Shown: positions 22,446-35,500 of the stretch, one piece after another
Numbering within the stretch: position 1 is the first letter of the stretch
Layout of the letters: each line of letters begins with the position of its first letter
From: Formicarius rufipectus
Lineage: Eukaryota; Chordata; Aves; Passeriformes; Formicariidae
Direction of reading: 5' to 3'
Assembly (NCBI GenBank): GCA_013399695.1
Contig: VXAU01000928.1
Location: forward strand, 170,815-234,814
DNA length: 64,000 nt
The notes under the pieces: generated by a model
Database searches by the model: none
What the model was told of the DNA's origin: nothing
What the model saw: only the letters and a program-made list of their open reading frames with translations
Translations under genes and position numbers: made by a program

Positions 22446-25400
22446 ATGAAAGTTCATCTTCTGTAATTTTCTGACTCTGGGACCTGGTATTTTGCTATGA
22501 AATGACCAATTTAAAACTTAAGAGTTCTGTAATAAGAACCTGGGACCAGAGAAATGGGAAGCTGTGGGGAGACTGAATTCTTTGTGCTGTCCCCAGCATG
22601 GAGTTATTCCTTGAGTTTTGATGACATGACAGCTTCAGAAGTCTGGAGATATGCCCTGGACTCACCCCATATATCACAGCTGAAAAATGCAGGAACAAAG
22701 CAGTAAAACTGAGTAGGAGATGTATTTGTCCTCTTGGAAAGCATTCAAGCTTTAGACACAGAAATAATAATAATATCTGTATCATTCTTGGCCCAGATGA
22801 GGATGGTAAATCATAATTCCAAAAATCAACAAGTTACAAAGAGAACAGGCTGTGCCAGCTGAAACCTTTGCTTTGGTCCAGGCTGGGTTTGGTAGCTGAG
22901 CTTGGGGTTTGTGCTTTGGCCGGGCTTGGACAAATGCAGTTGGCTGAAGCTGCAGGACACAAATTCACTCTGAGCTGAGGGAGGAAAATAAATTGCATGT
23001 TGGAAGTGAGAGAGTCATGACTTCAGGACTTTGTCCAACTCTTTCTTTCTCCTTAGGTCAAAGGATATTGAAGTGAATCAAAACAGGATTTTGAACTGAT
23101 AGGTCTTTTTCAATATAACCCCCCCCACTGGTACCAGTAGGGCCACTGGGATGCCTGAAGCCTCTACCCCATCACTTTTGTGGTGTGGGTGCTGTTGGCA
23201 CTGGCCAAGAAAATGAGGATATTTGCTTCTTTTTGATTTCCTCATTGAAAGGTTCATATCTCAGGAGTTTGTCTAGAATTAAACAATTTTAAGCCCTTAG
23301 CCTTTTCCTCACACTCTTTTGCTTTTGTAAAAAAAAGTCACTTTTCTGTGATGCCAAACAGATCTTCCTAACAGTGTTTGGTGTTGTTTTTTATTTTATT
23401 ATTATTATTATTTTCTTCCTGCCTCACGTCACTAGCAGCCAAGTTTGCTGAAGTCTTTGTGCATAGAATTCAAAATGTTCAGCTGCTTCATCAAAGTGGG
23501 AAGTACCTGTTTGTCTTCATATTCATAGTTTGCGTTTCTTCTCGGTTTTCTTCCTCCCAACCTCAAATTTCTCCCTCATTGTTGCTCAGCTGTTTTAAAG
23601 AACACCATTAAGTATATTTCAGCTTCGTTCCTGGTGTAAGCCAAATATTTCTGTGTCTTTTTAATGAGCCACAAAACTCTGCAGGAGAAAAATGAAGCAA
23701 ACCTGCAGCAAGTCAGTGTGATGAGTCCATCCTTACTGGAGACAACAGAAAGCAGATCTCTTTGCACAAGAGACTCTGCAAGTCTTGATTCCTCAAATGA
23801 AACCAGAGACTGAAAAATATCTCAAAAAATATTTTTAGTCAAATTAAATATTTAATTTCAATAGAATCAAAGAATTTCAAATGTATTTCTTTGTTAACTT
23901 AATATTTTATGAGAGAAGCCTAAAATTAAACATAGAGTTGTTTCTCTGGGGAGAAAACAGAGGTTGTTTTTGTGTGTTTTAAAGAAAAAAATAAATCCAT
24001 CTTGTAAAAGTACTTTTTTTTTTTTTTTTAAACAATGTGAGATTCTCAATATGATGTGACAGCATCCTTTCCAGAAAGAAGCCTCTCTGGGTAGCAGATC
24101 TCCTGGTGCTCCAGGAACAAAGATGAGTCTTCCTGCCACAGTGGAATTTGGAGAAAGGTCTTCTATACTTTTTTTTTTTTTTGGCATGTGAGGTTTTGCT
24201 GTAATAAATCTGGATTAAACAGGTCAAACCAAGGTGTGACAGTGGCTGTGGCATCTCCCAACCTCTGTGTGAGGGACCTGTGGTTGTACTTGGCTCTGGA
24301 GGGTTGAGTACATCCCAGTGGGAGAGTGACATGTGGGGCAAGAAACCTCCCAATTTGCTTAATTTTCAGCTCTGGTTTTTTTCTTTATTTTTTGTGATGT
24401 GAACAGAGGAAGAAAGGCTTGTGATAAATTCAAAAACACAACAAGGCCAGGTTGGGCCATAACATCAGAATTTTGGTGTGATTGCAAGGGAAAGTTCTCT
24501 GCCTGGGTGTGTAGATGCATAAATGTCTTTGCCTGAGTGTTTGGAAGGAGGAGGTTTGGCTTTGTTACCGTTATATGGGCTGCTCTCTAAAGTCACATTG
24601 ATTTACAGCACAGTTCCTGGCCTCTTGTCTAGAATTTCACTGTGGTGACTGAAAACCTTGGTTTTTTGAAGCAATAATAACGGGGCAATGCAATGAACTG
24701 CAGGACCAACACAATGCAGAGCAGTTCTTTAATGTGGGTCATTTATGCCTGTGCTCCTCTAGTGGTATTTCTCCTCTGCTGGTTGGCATATGTGTGATTT
24801 CTCTGTTTTCTCTGACTCTAAATTATTTTGCCTGCAGGAAGCTTCCACTTCTGCTGGAGATTTGTGGGGGGAAAGCAGCCACTCAACCTTTTATTTTCTT
24901 CATTGCATTTCTAACAATATAAATAGTTTGCTGGTCACTGGTAAGATTGTTACAGTGGCAGAAATAACCCCATTTCTATCAATTGTGAATCCTCTGGCTT
25001 TTTTTTGTTGGTTTCCCCTGGTCAGTACTAAAATGGGTGTAGATCTCTCAGAGTGCAAGGAGGGGAGCCCATGGACCTGCTCCCATTGCCAAGCTGAGCC
25101 TAAACACGACAAGCACATGGAAATGAGGATGAAATTCAAGTTATTGCAGACTTGTGAACTTGTGAATGCTCCAACATCTGCCGTGGCTGCGCTGGAAAGT
25201 TCAGATTTGGGGGAGGGGGGTGGGAAATAGTCAAGTTTAACTTCTTTACTTCAGACAGGACACTTTGAGTGATGCTGCCTCTGCTTCCCACGTGCAAGGG
25301 AGCAAGATGTGTGTGTTTCCCTCTGCTCCACAGCATGAGCTTCCAAAGGGAAGTGATTTCCCAGGCTTTTTTGGAGTTTTTTTTGCTGATGTGGAGCCAC

Positions 25401-25540
25401 CCACTGTCACCTCGGGCAGTGGCAGAGCAAAGAGAACGGGGAGCAATCCAAACAATTTAGTGTCCTGCTGCAAGGGTGCTCCAACGAGGCCCATAAACGG
25501 CCCCATAAAGGGAACGCGGGTGGGAGCTGGGAATGCACCG
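22446..25540. other. Intergenic sequence with simple repeats
   Basis: Contains a (TTA)n microsatellite at about 23391-23415 and poly-T runs at 24014-24029 and 24169-24182, which create artefactual lysine-rich frames on the - strand. The AT-rich stretch at 23800-23960 has many AAATATTT-type motifs. No gene is seen. Confidence 0.5.
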
Positions 25541-26005
25541 ACAAACACAATTCTCCCTTAATTTACTAGAACGGTCCATTCAGCAGAGGATGTATTGTAA
25601 AGCGCTCTCAGGTTGGATGGCCTCCTATTGTGTCTGGCCTTTGAAGTGCTGATTAGCTGGGCTGGGAACACGCTGATAAAAAGTTAATTTCTATTTGCTG
25701 TTGCTTTGTAATTGGATGAACACGAAAGCAATTAAATATTAAAACATACAAACAAATAACGAAGTCACTGTAATTAGCCAAAGTTTGATCACTGTCATAT
25801 TTATTTAGGAGGAGATGATACGTCTCAGCAGGTGACATTTTAAATACCCTTGGCTGCTTTGGTGTTGTCTTCAGAGAATGCTGAATAATGTACGGAGGAT
25901 TTAATTAAACCCCATTGTAAATCAGCTGTGATGACAGGAAAGTGACAGCCACATGTTGGAAAGAGAATTAGGCCGCAGCAAGAGAGATTAATTAACTATT
26001 TTCTA
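25541..26005. promoter_or_regulatory. Strong candidate conserved non-coding element
   Basis: About 460 bp of repeat-free AT-rich sequence with cccttaatttac, gctgattagctggg, ttgtaattggatg, gcaattaaatatta, actgtaattagcc, ggatttaattaaacc and agattaattaac. The density of homeodomain-type cores and absence of transposon similarity make this one of the best enhancer candidates in the window. Conservation must be checked by alignment. Confidence 0.45.
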
Positions 26006-28451
26006 CAGAGTTCAACCTGGGGGTTGTGCCAGGGAGTTTGTCCGAGGAGGAGAACTTGGTTTCAAAGTTGTTCCACTTGAGGTTGGAGCTTGGTGTGGAG
26101 AAGGATGCTCTGTGCTCAGAGACACTGCAGCCCTTGAAAGGGTGGCTATGGTTGATTGTGCCTCGTGAGAGAGGGATGCTGAGGCAGCCACTGCTGCACC
26201 CTGTGGCTCTCACCTCCCGGCACCTGGAGTGGTCCCAGCAGCTCCCCTGGTGCAGAAAAGAACCGCTGGAGTCCTGAAAAATCCTTCTCAAGCATTCTAT
26301 CTAAGGCACCTACAAGGGTCTCTTGGAGGTCAATTCAGCATTGGTTGCCACCTAGCAGAAGTTACACCAGGCTTTTCCTCCTCTCTTCTCCTATCATTTG
26401 GTATTTCCAGTATTAGGTGACAGCAAAAGTATTCCCAGCTGCCAGCTTGGGATAGGTTTCATCCATGTTTATACACTCAAGAAAAAGGAGAACAAGCCTA
26501 AATGAAACAATATGGGGGAAAGTTGGGCTGAAGTATTTCAAATCAGTAAACTGGACTGAAACCCCACAGACAGTCCCCGGGACAGGTTTTCCTACTGCTG
26601 TGCGTCATGTTGGGGATGTGGTTACAGCCTTGTGGAAATAAGTGACCTGTGCAGTGGGGCTAATGGGGGTTGATCAGAGAGAGCCCTGCAAGGGGAACAG
26701 GAGCCCCATGACTGGATTTATGGGATGGGGCTGTGCTTTGGGACGGCACGGGGTGATTTGGTCCCTGACTGAACCATCCTGTGTGTTTCCTCTGACAGAG
26801 CTGTGGCTGATCTCCAGGAACCCAGGGAGAGGATGAGCCTGGATGGCTCAGTGTGGGCAAGTTGGTGCAGAAGAGGCAGAAGTCCTTCCCTCACAGGTAA
26901 GGTTCTGCCTCACATGGGATCATATCATATGGCTGAAGCTTTTTGCTGCTGGAGATGATGATTTGCACGTATGACTTTGCATTTCAAAGCCTCATCCTTC
27001 CCTTCCTTTACCACTGGAAATGAGGAGCAATTGTACACATTGCTAGGGGGAAAAAAAATCCATTTTATTCCCAAGGGTGTAAATTAATTGATTCAGCCCA
27101 GGAAGAGGACCTGGGCACTGTTACAACCAGCTCCCTGAGGGCATCATCTTAGTGTATGGGTCTGATCAAAAATGCAAATAAGATCTTAGGAGGAGTAAAG
27201 GACTGGAAAGGATGGAAAGTAAAAAGAAAATATAATATTATCAAGATGTAAACGAGTAGTTCTTCTTTCTCTGAAAACAACACAATATATTGACTTCTTG
27301 TCCCCGAAATGGTCTTGTGATTCCCCTGGATGTGCAGAGCAGAAAGAAAATATCAATGAGGGGCTGGAAACGCCCCTGTCAGGGCAGGATGAATGGCTGG
27401 TTTTGCTGAGCACTGGGTTGATGAGACGCAGCAAGCCCAGGGCAGGGGAACTGAAGCCTTACCTCTGCAGTAAAGGCTGTGGGGATGTGAAGCAGCTCAG
27501 TTGGAGCCCCACACTCATGGGCAGTCACAGACCAAGCTTTTCCTTTCCTGAGTGGCTGTGGAGGCTGCAGCTGATTGATGTCAGGGCTGCATGGGGAGCA
27601 ATAGGTGTAAAGAAGAGATTTATCCTTTCTTCTGCTCTCATCCATGACTTGCTGACTGTGCTTTGGGTGTCTTTTGCATCTTCTGAAGCTTAGAGAGCTG
27701 CTGTGACAGTCTGCAAGTCCTGGCACCATTCTCTTGGTGTGGAGTTGGTGTAACTGCCCACGTGGGCTGGGTCATGCTGCCCACTGAGTCTGGAGGTGGG
27801 AGATCATCTTTTCCTCTGTGCCCATTGGACAGGACATATGGAAGAGCTTTTCTGTCTTTAACAGTGATGCGTTTATGGGTTATTCCAAATCAACAGGGAC
27901 TGCTGTTCTTTGGTGGCAGGATCCCAATCTGTCTGTGATGCTCCTCCTCTCTCCTCCTTTGGCATGTTTTTGCTGTGATTTCTGGTCTTCTAAGCCAAGC
28001 CTTCCTTTTGCCTGAGGTGTGTGAGGAAGTGTTTTGTGGTGGGTTTTGTGATGAGAAACACATGGTCTTTGGGGATGGGCCACAGCAAGAATGTGATTTT
28101 GACTGCCCCAAGCTGAAGCAGTTATTTAGGCTGTCTCTGGTCCGTGGTGTGAGATGACCTTCTTAGAGGGAAGGGTTGCTCCTGAGGGGACTGTGTCTCT
28201 CTGGAGCTAGTGAGGCAGCCTGGGTGACTGCAGCAGTCTCAGGTAAGATGTGGAGAAGCTTTATCTCACATGAAGCCCAGCACTGCTGGGCTCCCAGCTG
28301 GCAGATGGGGTGGGCAAAGCTGGGGACTCACAGCTGAAGGTGGGGGCTGTTGATGTGGTGCCCTAAACACTGAAAGTTTTGATTTGTACAACTCTGAGAA
28401 ATAGGTCCTTTCTGCATCTCAAATTGAGGGAACCCTTCTGGATTTTAAGTA
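26006..28451. other. Intergenic sequence, no recognised gene
   Basis: Mostly unremarkable sequence. A weak CTCF-like match on the - strand lies at 26345-26358 (11 of 14, with an intact AGGTGGCA centre on that strand). No exon or clear transposon is seen. Confidence 0.45.
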
Positions 28452-28570
28452 GGCTGTGCCTCAGTTCCCTATCTGTATGAGAATAATTCCACCTCTCCTC
28501 ACAGGGTTGCTCTAAGGCAAATTAATGTTTGCAAACCACTTGGATACTATGATAATAAATGCTGTGAAAG
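28452..28570 (+). repeat. MIR-type SINE fragment
   Basis: The order gctgtgcctcagttccct, atctgtatgagaataattcc, cctcacagggttgctctaag, attaatgtttgcaaaccact follows the 3' half of amniote MIR elements (gcctcagtttccc ... atctgtaaaatgg ... cacagggttgttgtgagg ... tgtaaagcgcttt). MIRs are ancient tRNA-derived SINEs, so this copy is far older than the CR1 pieces. Confidence 0.8.
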
Positions 28571-30244
28571 CCCAGGAGAAAATTAATAGCTCATTATTTA
28601 GCCCAGGACTTCAATAGCACGCCATACCCAGGACACAGGCCTACATATTGAATGATGAGGATAAAGAAAAATATTGAATAGCTGCTCATTAAGAGAGCAC
28701 TATCCATCTGGTGTACGAAAGGGGCCTTTTCCTGCAGAAAAAAAGAGTGGTCCATGATCACATGATTACACTGTGTGTTGTGATACACCTATACAAGGGG
28801 ACTGGGCTTGGGTTATCTGTGCAGTCTGGATTCTGGCATTTTTCAAGTGCTTGACTGCAACCTGACTGCTCTTTTAACACCGGGGTTGGCTTTAATTTAC
28901 AGCAAAGAGATAAAAATGCCAGTAGATGGCACTCAAGAATATGGACCGTCATTCCTGGCTCGGGGAGACCAATAAAATGTGTGTACAACCACAAATGGCT
29001 TCCTCTGCACGGCTCTTCATGCTGCCTCTTTTTCTGGGCTGAAGTTTGGTGCACAGAGCAAAGGAAAACAAGTGGGTGAAGCAGCAGACGTTGTTAGGTC
29101 GTCTCCGGGCTCTTCTTTGATCTCAATTTTGTTTCTACCCTTTGGGTTTAAATTACTTAACAGTCTAGAAAACCCTGTGCTGGGCTCTCCTCAGCTGACC
29201 CTTTTTTTACGCTTTGCTTACGGCTTGTCTGTAAAATGAGATGAGAACTTAATTTGAAAGCTGTAGTTAATTGACCTAAATCAGCCAAGAACCTTCTGCT
29301 GGCTTTGTGGGACGGGAAACCTGTGTAGCCCTGGCTCTCCTTAAACCTCCGGTGGAGCAGAGTGGTTTTCCCGGTGCCTTTTCAAGCTGCTGCTGTCGAT
29401 TAACAGCAATTTGTGGTGTGGGATTGCCTGGAGAGCCCTGCAGTGGGAAGCACGGCTGCTCTGTGCTGATGGGCAGGGATGGGGAGGCAGCACCAGCCCT
29501 GGACCAGCTCGGTTTGACTTGGGGAAGACGGACCGAGGTAGCGAATCCAAACCTGATTAAGGTCTGCCTGCATACGGTCTGGAAGATGGGGAAAGCAAGT
29601 CCTAGAGCTGCAGGAAGGTCACTTCACACCTGCTTTGATGCTTGAGTTGGCCACAGAGCCCTTTGCAGCCAGACTGCCTCACTCAACGTGCTGTGTTACA
29701 GGACTGACACAGGCAGCTCGAGCTGGGCTGTCACGGAAGTGAGGGATGGAGCAGAGACCCATTGCCAGCTGGGGCAGGTGCTGGAGAAGCATCTAGATTT
29801 CCAAACACAGCTTAAGCCTGACCTTTAAGGTCTGTAATAACCATCCTGATCTGTGATACCACCTCCTTGCTGGCAGTGCAAGCCCAGACTGCCTCCTCCT
29901 CTGCTCTCCCCAGCCACAGTTGCCACCCAGCTCTCCCACCTGTCTCACCAGCAGGTCTGAGCTCTGCTTTGAGAAAGCCAGTCCCAGCATGACTACACAA
30001 CTCTAGCCTGGGCAAGCAGGTGCTCTTCTGCTTGTCTGGCTTGATTCAGTATTGCTTGAAATAGCTGAAGCCAGAATGAGGACTGTGTCCACACCTATAT
30101 CAGTGCAGGGATCTAAAATGGTTTCTGGCTGCACTTACACCATTTTTCTAATGCAGAAAAAGTGCTGGACTAGGTTGAACTGTAGAGAAGATGATGAGAT
30201 GATAAAGGGCACAGCATTAACCTCCAGCCCAGGTACCTGGAAAA
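28571..30244. other. Intergenic sequence with AT-rich segment and CTCF match
   Basis: The first 130 bp are AT-rich (aaaattaatagctcattatt) and look like non-coding regulatory sequence. A perfect CTCF core lies at 28919-28932. From 29250 onward the sequence is ordinary. No exon is seen. Confidence 0.45.
28919..28932 (+). promoter_or_regulatory. Perfect CTCF core motif
   Basis: CCAGTAGATGGCAC matches all 14 positions of the degenerate CTCF consensus CCASYAGRKGGCRS. It is unique sequence, not inside a recognised repeat. In vertebrates such sites mark loop anchors and insulators. Orientation is +, i.e. pointing away from SEPTIN9. Confidence 0.6.
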
Positions 30245-30430
30245 CTGTGGAGCTGGGAATAGGAGACCTTGGTCTCACCTCTGAGTCTGCTGGAAACCTG
30301 CTGTCTGAGCTGGGTCAGACAGAGTTAGCCACTTCCCTTCTCTGGGCTGCAGTTTTCCTCTTGTAAGGCAGTTCTGATGATAGGCTGACTCCTTTGTGAA
30401 AGCTATTGCAGCTCTGTGAATGACATTCCC
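30245..30430 (+). repeat. MIR-type SINE, near full core
   Basis: The order agctgggaataggagacctt, ggtctcacctctgagtctgc, tgtctgagctgggtcagaca, gccacttcccttctctgggc, tgcagttttcctcttgtaag, tttgtgaaagctattgcagc follows the MIR body and tail in register. It is heavily diverged. The 104-codon frame at 30052-30366 runs through this SINE and is not a gene. Confidence 0.65.
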
Positions 30431-30899
30431 CTGTTTCACATGTTCTTCAGTTGATATGCTCAGGGTGGAGAGGGAGACTTGGAATGAGGCAGTAAAATGA
30501 GATCATGGATTTAGGTCCAAAATACAGACATGTTGGGTATTGCTTTTCAGAAATTTGTTTGTTTTCAGCAAAATCTCTAATCTCTGTATATTTGCAGGTG
30601 CTGGAGGATGAGGGGGCAGGTGGAGCTGATCATCTGTGGCACTGGTGGGGAAAGCCTCTCATGCCACAGACTGAGGGTGCTCCAGGTGTTGATGACACTG
30701 GTTTGGGTGCAGAGTCAGGATGGATTAGCTGATTTGAATAAAGAAATGTGTGTCCAGGAGTAACCAAATCAGCAGCGATTTGTTGTCTCCACACTCCTCC
30801 TTCAGTGTAATGCAGTGACAGCTACTGGCACTGCTTCTTGTGAGGGGAGTCACGTCCTGTCAGAGACTTGCCAATGCACCTTTAATCTGAGTGAGATAA
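30431..30899. other. Intergenic sequence, no recognised gene
   Basis: Unremarkable sequence between a MIR-type SINE and a long CR1 element. I see no gene or motif that stands out. Confidence 0.45.
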
Positions 30900-32500
30900 G
30901 AGAATTCTAGAATATCCTGAATGTGAAGTGACCAAACAGGATCAGAGTTCAACCCCTGACTCCACACAGGACAACCTTGAATTTGGACCATGTATCAAAG
31001 ACATTGTCCAGGTTGTGCTTGAATGGTGGCAGACTTAGGGCAGTGATCACCTCCCTGAGGAGCCTGTTCTAGTGCCTGACCACCCTCTCACTGGAAGGTT
31101 TTCTCATCACAGCCAGTATGATCTTCCCCTGGTGCAGCTTTAAGCCATCTCCTTATACCCTCTCACTGGACACCAGAAATAAAGATCACAATCTTCGTCT
31201 CTGCTCTCCCCCACAAGGAAACCGTAGACAGCAACGAGGTCACCCCTCAGCCTGCTCTTCTCTAAGGTGAACATGCCAGGTATCCTCAGCTGCTCCCATA
31301 AATCACATCCTCTGGACCTTTCAGCACTTTTTTGCCCTCCATTGTGTTATTTTTATATCCTCCTTGTCTTGTAGGGCCCCAGTGTTGAGTACACCGGGAC
31401 AATCCTTCTTTGGGCTGGTTAACCATGCTGTGCTTGGGGCACCCAGCACCTGGCTGCCCCTTTTGGCTGCTGGGGCACTTTATTGTCTCATGTTGAGCTT
31501 CCCATCAACCAAAACATTCTGCAGGGCTGCACTGTAGCCTCTCATCCCTCAGTCTGTATCTACAACCAGGTTTACACAGTCCCAGGTGCATAACGTGGAA
31601 CTCTAATGCAACAAGATTTCTCCACAGGACTTCTCTGCCTCTGAGGAAATCAACTGCTCCTCCTAATCTAATATTGTTCTCAAGATTAATTAGTTTCCAT
31701 TCAAGTCCTTTGTCCAGATTTTACCCCACTGACAAAAAGCTAAAAAGCATGGGCTCTAAAATTGAGCTCTGAAGAAGAACAACATTGACTGGCCACCAGG
31801 CAGTGGTTGCCCCATTTGCTAAAACTCTGAGCCTGACCCTTTATCCAACTGTTTTGTCCATGTCAAACTGTTTGCTGGACACTTTGTCCACAAACTTACT
31901 GTGAGAGATGGTATCAGAAGCTTTGCTAAAATCCCAGAAGCCCACACCCACTGTCCTTCCTCCCATCCACTGGGTGGGTAAATCTGTCATTAAAGGGTAT
32001 CTGGGTAGTGCCAGGCATGACTGTCCCTTCATCAACAGATGTTGGGTTTGTCCAATGACTGCATTGCCTTTCAAGTGTTTTTCAGTAACTCCTGTAACAA
32101 TCTGCTCCGTGATTTCACCAGGCACTGATGGGAGACTGACAGACCTACAATTACCACTCTTTTCATTCTTGCCCTTTTTGAAAACTGGAATAATATTTGC
32201 CAGCTCCAGTTGACTGGGACCTCCCCAGGTTCCCTGGACCCTTGTGAGATAACAATAACATCAGGCAGCTCTTTCCACACCCTGGGTTGAATCTCATCCT
32301 GTCCCATCATATGATGTGCACTTTGTTGCAGCAGCAACTCCTTAGTACAAGCTCAAAGCCAAGTGGAACCACATCACTCCCCCAAGTCATTATCCTTCAG
32401 CCTGGGCCTCCAGGCAGCCCAGGGTCCCTCACTGGTGTTAAAGACAAAGGTGGAGGAATAAAATATCTGCTTTACCTTCCTCCCTTTATTTGAAGGGACA
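30900..32500 (-). mobile_element. Long degraded CR1 LINE (3' part of ORF2 plus 3'UTR)
   Basis: The whole stretch is colinear with the reverse complement of CR1. The 3' end lies at about 30900 (gaattctagaatatcctga, tcaacccctgactccacaca), followed by gaggagcctgttctagtgcc, caatccttctttgggctgg and cttactgtgagagatggtat. The coding remnant extends to about 32500. The - strand frame at 31841-32125 retains DFSKASDTISHSKFVDK, matching the reverse-transcriptase block (F.D..KAFD.V) of CR1 ORF2. Stops and frame changes elsewhere show that the copy is dead. At about 1.6 kb it is long for CR1, most copies being severely 5'-truncated. Confidence 0.9.
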
Positions 32501-35500
32501 GACTCCATCCAACGGGGTGACCAAAGCACCAAGAGTTGGGGCTTGGGGGGGAAGGCAAGAGCAGAGCCCTGCTGTGAGAGGGGTTGTGGGGGTGCATTAA
32601 GCTAAACTGCCAGTGAAGTCCCCTCAAACCTCCCCTCTGCTCAAAAAACTGGGCCAGGACTGGTACCTGTTGCTGCAGAGAGATGTCCCTGCAATGGTAA
32701 TTGCAATAATTACGGCCCCCTGCAGCAGAGGGGAAATGGTTGGCCAGGGAGCATCTCCTGAGCTGGCAGTTGAAAACAGATGTTCCCCACCACATTTACT
32801 CACTAAGTGAGAGTACAACAGATGCAAAATAGCATGAAAATGGTAGCAGGGCTGTAAATCCAGCCTCTAATTACTGCACCAGGTAATGTCACTCACAACA
32901 ATCCAGATTTCTCCCAAGGATGCTCTATGAGCAGGTGGGATATATAAAGTCTTTTAAAAGATGGATTTGTTGGGTTTTTCCTCCCCCTTTAATGGCACAG
33001 AGATAAACTTGCTCACTTAGGGCCGCAGAGGAGAGTGTCACCAGCCTTTCTGCGTGGTGTATCTTTGGTATGTGGTGCTGAGAATAACTGAGGAGCATCA
33101 AATACAGAGATTAGGGGATGGGGAGAGGTGGGTGGAGGAAGCTGCCTATTACAGGAATAGTGTGAGCAGGAAGGGAAGGGGAGGAGCAGCAGTGAAAAGC
33201 TACAAGAGACAGTGTGAGTGATGGGGAGAGAAAATAGCACCAAGCTGGGTGGCCCCATCTGACTTGTTCAAAGTTACAGTGTTTGCTATGGAAAGGAGCA
33301 ATCTGAGATCCTCTGGGCTCTGGCAATGCCTGAGTCACCTTGGTGGTGGTTTATAGCAAAGGGTAAGGGATGGACATACTCTCCCTGGTTCTCTGCTAAT
33401 CACTTTGTCCATCAGTCTGACCTGGAGTTCATGACTCTGCCAAACAGGCTCAGCTCAGCATCTCTTACACTTGGGTAGCACTGGAAGTGTCCCCCTGCAT
33501 GTGCTGAGGTTCCCCACCTCCACAGTTTGGGACGTGCCAAGTCCAAAGGATGTTGGTTTACACTTCATTTCTTCCTTCTAAAACAGGAATCACTTTCTTT
33601 TTTTTTTCAGAGGTGACTTGGTTTGGAGTGGGGGAGAAGGTACAGTGTGTCATGATAGTGCCATTTTTAAGCTGGAAAGGGCCTTTTCAAAGTGGCTGTT
33701 GTAGCTCTTCCTGTAGCTGTGAGGATTGTGACTGTCCAGGTCACTGTGACCCATAGCTCTCCCAAATTTCCTCTTGGCTCTTGGTGTCACAGCTGTTGGC
33801 TGCTTTGCAGCTCCAGATCTGACCTTTCCTGAGGCTGGGTGTCAGGTGTTTAATATTCAGTGTTAGCATTACCCTTTTGTGACTTGGGGTTTGTGGAGGG
33901 ACCTGAGCCATGAAGCCAACCTAAGAGACACCTCCATGGGATACCCTGGCAAGGAGAGGTAGTGTGGGCACACCTGTGTCTGCACTGACAGCCTGCTCAG
34001 ACTCTTCTGACAGAGCTGCTCAGTGACTCCTGCACTGCTTTAGCAGGTGGGACATGTTTGGCAGAGAAAAGTACGGATTATAGCAAGGTATTTGGAGCCT
34101 GAATGTATCATGAAAGAGAGAGGAAAATGCATTTCCTTCTTTTCCTTCCTCTAAGTGCTCCTCCAGCTTTGTTACTCTGTCTGCTGGTGGTGGGGATAAT
34201 GTGTGGGCATTGAAGTGAGAACCTTCAAGATAGTCATATATTACAGGCAAGTGTGAACATCAGTGACTGCCTGGAGCTTATTTTGGGTATTTTCGTGTAT
34301 TATAGATATTTCTGAAGCTGATGTTTGGCTTCTTTCAGTGCTCCAGACCTCACTTGACCACCCACCTGCCCCTGGCCCTTGGTGCCAGGCTGGAGAGGCA
34401 TGAGTTGACCCTGAGGGGTGTGTGAGGAAGGAAGGTCCTTTAGGCTGCTTGGATAGGGCAGGAAATACTCAACCCGCTCCTGGCTGGGACATGCCACGGG
34501 GCACATGGTGCTTTCAGAACCTCACACGGCCCCAGGGGACAGGTGAGGAGTAGGGATGTGTCACCACAGCCTGCAGGAGCTGTAACACAGGCACAAAGCA
34601 GAAAATAAAATCCCCCCCCTCTCTCCCCAATCAAATTAAGAGGAGAGAGCAGCAGAAAATGCATTAACTAATCAAACTGTGATTTCAAATTGATTATTGC
34701 AAATTGCCAACCACAACAATTCTCCTAATGGCAGTGATTTAAAAATAAAAAATAATAAAAATAGAGCCTCCCTTGGGCACTGGGCTAACCCTGTCCTTGC
34801 TGGCAGGCGAGGGCCGGCAGTGCATCTGACCCTGGTGCAGGGCTCACTCTCTGGCTCAGGAGCCTTGGATCAGCCCCTAACCAGGGCACTGTGGGAGCAG
34901 CTGCTTAGCTTGCTGCTGTTTCTACTCCTTCCCCCCTGGCCTGGCACAGCAGAGCCTGGGGCAGTGGGCATCCTTGCTGGCAGCAGGCATTCCTGGTGCC
35001 CAGATGCGGGCAGCAGCCCCGTGCACTTTCCCAACAGTTTCCCTGGCAACCAAGTCATCCTGCCAGCAGCCTGCAGTGCCAGAAAATAAAACAAGATGAC
35101 ACTACAGCTCCTCAAAGAGGGAAAAAAACCCCAAACCCATCCCCAAAAACCTCAATAACCCGTGTCCTCCTTTCCCTGCCCCAAGCTGTTGGCCCCACCT
35201 GCCCAGCTCCCAGCCTCTGTTGGGTGTGCCCTCGGACAGGGAGGAGCAGAAAGGCTGTGGGTCTGTTGAGGCAGGTGCTGGAGGGCTGGGAAGCTGAGAA
35301 ACAGCTCCTTCCTGAGCTGGGAGCATGGCCCTGGTGCAATATTGGACAGGTTCCTCTGTGCTTCTTGCCTGGCCAACCGAGTGATTTGGCTGGGCGTGTT
35401 GGAAGTCCCATCTTGCAAGTGTAACACTTGCAAGCCTAAAAACCTCCTAACTTCTTTCCTGTGAGCCATAGGCTGAAACTCGACATCTGCTCAGTTGCAC

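Noticed and set aside
23894..24353. Lysine-rich frames on the - strand
   Set aside because: The lysines come from poly-T tracts at 24014-24029 and 24169-24182.
30052..30366. Open frame of 104 codons
   Set aside because: It runs through a MIR-type SINE and has no independent support.
31841..32125. Possible intact reverse transcriptase gene
   Set aside because: It is a short surviving piece of a dead CR1 element; stops and frame changes interrupt the rest.
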